A stretch of DNA of 29,779 nucleotides, taken from positions 1-29,779 of the forward strand of contig CANQWZ010000006.1 of NCBI GenBank assembly GCA_947627685.1, in the 5' to 3' direction. How positions within the stretch are numbered: the first letter of the stretch is position 1; each line of letters starts with the position of its first letter. This document shows positions 29,301-29,779 of the stretch, piece after piece. The translations under genes and the position numbers were made by a program. Under the pieces are notes generated by a model. The model ran no database searches and had not been told where the DNA came from. It was given only the letters and a program-made list of their open reading frames with translations. Source of the stretch: an uncultured Bacilli bacterium. GTDB lineage: Bacteria > Bacillota_I > Bacilli_A > ML615J-28 > CAG-313.

Positions 29301-29779
29301 TTAATTACTGGGTTCTAAAGTAATATTTAAAAGATTGCCATAATAATTGTATTCTAACGTTAATGTTAAGCCTTTAGTAGATGAGGCTACGTATTTGTAA
29401 TAAGTATAATTATTTTCATCAAGACGTTTGATTTCACTATTTGCATCAATTGTATAGCCATACGCAATAAATTTGGCTAAAACCTGATCAAAGAGCTTAC
29501 TTGTCATGCCATCATACATTAGGGTAAGCGTATCGCCAACTTCTCTACCAATCAAAAAGGAACCTTCGGTAATTTCTTCAATATCTTTTAAATATTCATG
29601 ATTTTTAGGCCAACTAGTATAACTATTTTTAACTGTAACGTACTCATCAAAATTCTTTAAATATTCATCACCTATTAAAAATTTTGTTACACAACAAGTC
29701 ATTTTTACATCTTTAGCATCATCTTGAATAAAAAAGTATAAACAAGCACCAGTTAGATTATCAATATAGTAGCTTTCTT
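29301..29779 (-). CDS. Uncharacterised protein, C-terminal part (5' end beyond the window)
   Basis: The frame stays open to the last base of the window. There are 133 codons from an internal ATG at 29702, which has no proper Shine-Dalgarno, plus 25 more upstream codons without a stop (including SYYIDNLTGACLYFFIQDD). So this is the end of a longer gene. The visible ~158 residues are soluble and mixed alpha/beta; they include CLYFFIQDD, MTCCVTKFLIGDEYL, GREVGDTLTLMYDGMTSKLF and a strand-rich end (LTLTLEYNYYGNLLNITLEP). I do not recognise a family. A terminator follows the TAA stop. Confidence 0.8.
   Translation of the reverse strand, partial: ESYYIDNLTGACLYFFIQDDAKDVKMTCCVTKFLIGDEYLKNFDEYVTVKNSYTSWPKNHEYLKDIEEITEGSFLIGREVGDTLTLMYDGMTSKLFDQVLAKFIAYGYTIDANSEIKRLDENNYTYYKYVASSTKGLTLTLEYNYYGNLLNITLEPSN

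Noticed and set aside
29301..29702. A complete 133-residue gene starting at ATG 29702
   Set aside because: The same frame is open for 25 more codons to the window end and no ribosome site precedes this ATG, so it is an internal Met.
803..29702. Mycoplasma code (TGA as Trp)
   Set aside because: All genes are full length with the standard code and Trp is encoded by TGG throughout.

Overview
The window is AT-rich bacterial DNA that reads cleanly with the standard code. It most resembles a low-GC Bacilli-type Firmicute, possibly an Erysipelotrichales/RF39/Izemoplasma-like gut lineage; that placement is inference from gene content and gene order, not from a marker phylogeny. Two gene blocks match the order I recall from Bacillus subtilis. 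One is trmFO-xerC(codV)...rpsB-tsf-pyrH-frr...uppS-cdsA-dxr. The other is polA-mutM...coaE...dnaB-dnaI-thrS. All 29 stop codons that can be read are TAA (25) or TAG (4), with no TGA, and no gene needs TGA read as Trp.

Layout. 1-2445 (minus): uppS, cdsA and a partial dxr (lipid carrier, phospholipid and isoprenoid synthesis). 2642-4655 (plus): a KtrB/KtrA-type potassium channel pair, followed by an opposing YwaF-like membrane protein (4670-5488), both sitting between frr and uppS. 5588-11723 (minus): trmFO, a XerC-type recombinase, a GNAT acetyltransferase, then rpsB with its own promoter and a folded leader, tsf, pyrH and frr. 11881-14732 (minus): ferrous iron uptake genes feoA-feoA-feoB plus a 52-residue FeoB-associated Cys-rich protein. 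These diverge from a DtxR-family repressor (14999-15361), and four copies of the palindrome GTTAGCnnnnGCTAAC lie in and around the two promoters. The Feo module is bracketed by two related stem-loop terminators.

15457-16490: a three-LysM protein and an XRE-type regulator face away from each other across a region with three operator-like sites and a large branched inverted repeat. 16531-18770 (minus): thrS with a T-box leader. 18799-25427 (minus): polA, a MutM-CoaE fusion, an unknown gene, dnaB and dnaI, i.e. DNA repair, CoA synthesis and replication initiation. 25534-26607 (plus): a lipoprotein LAS-family carboxypeptidase and a small Tyr-Pro-repeat membrane protein. 26643-29243 (minus): a PglX-like DNA methyltransferase with no other BREX gene in view. 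29301 to the window end: the C-terminal part of an unknown gene.

Nearly all promoters I can see share one design: TTGnnn, a 17-18 bp spacer, and an extended -10 TGnTATAAT. Most likely novel points: the self-overlapping iron-box/Shine-Dalgarno site of the DtxR gene, the branched inverted repeat in the LysM leader, the related stem-loops flanking the Feo module, the MutM-CoaE fusion, and the rpsB leader.
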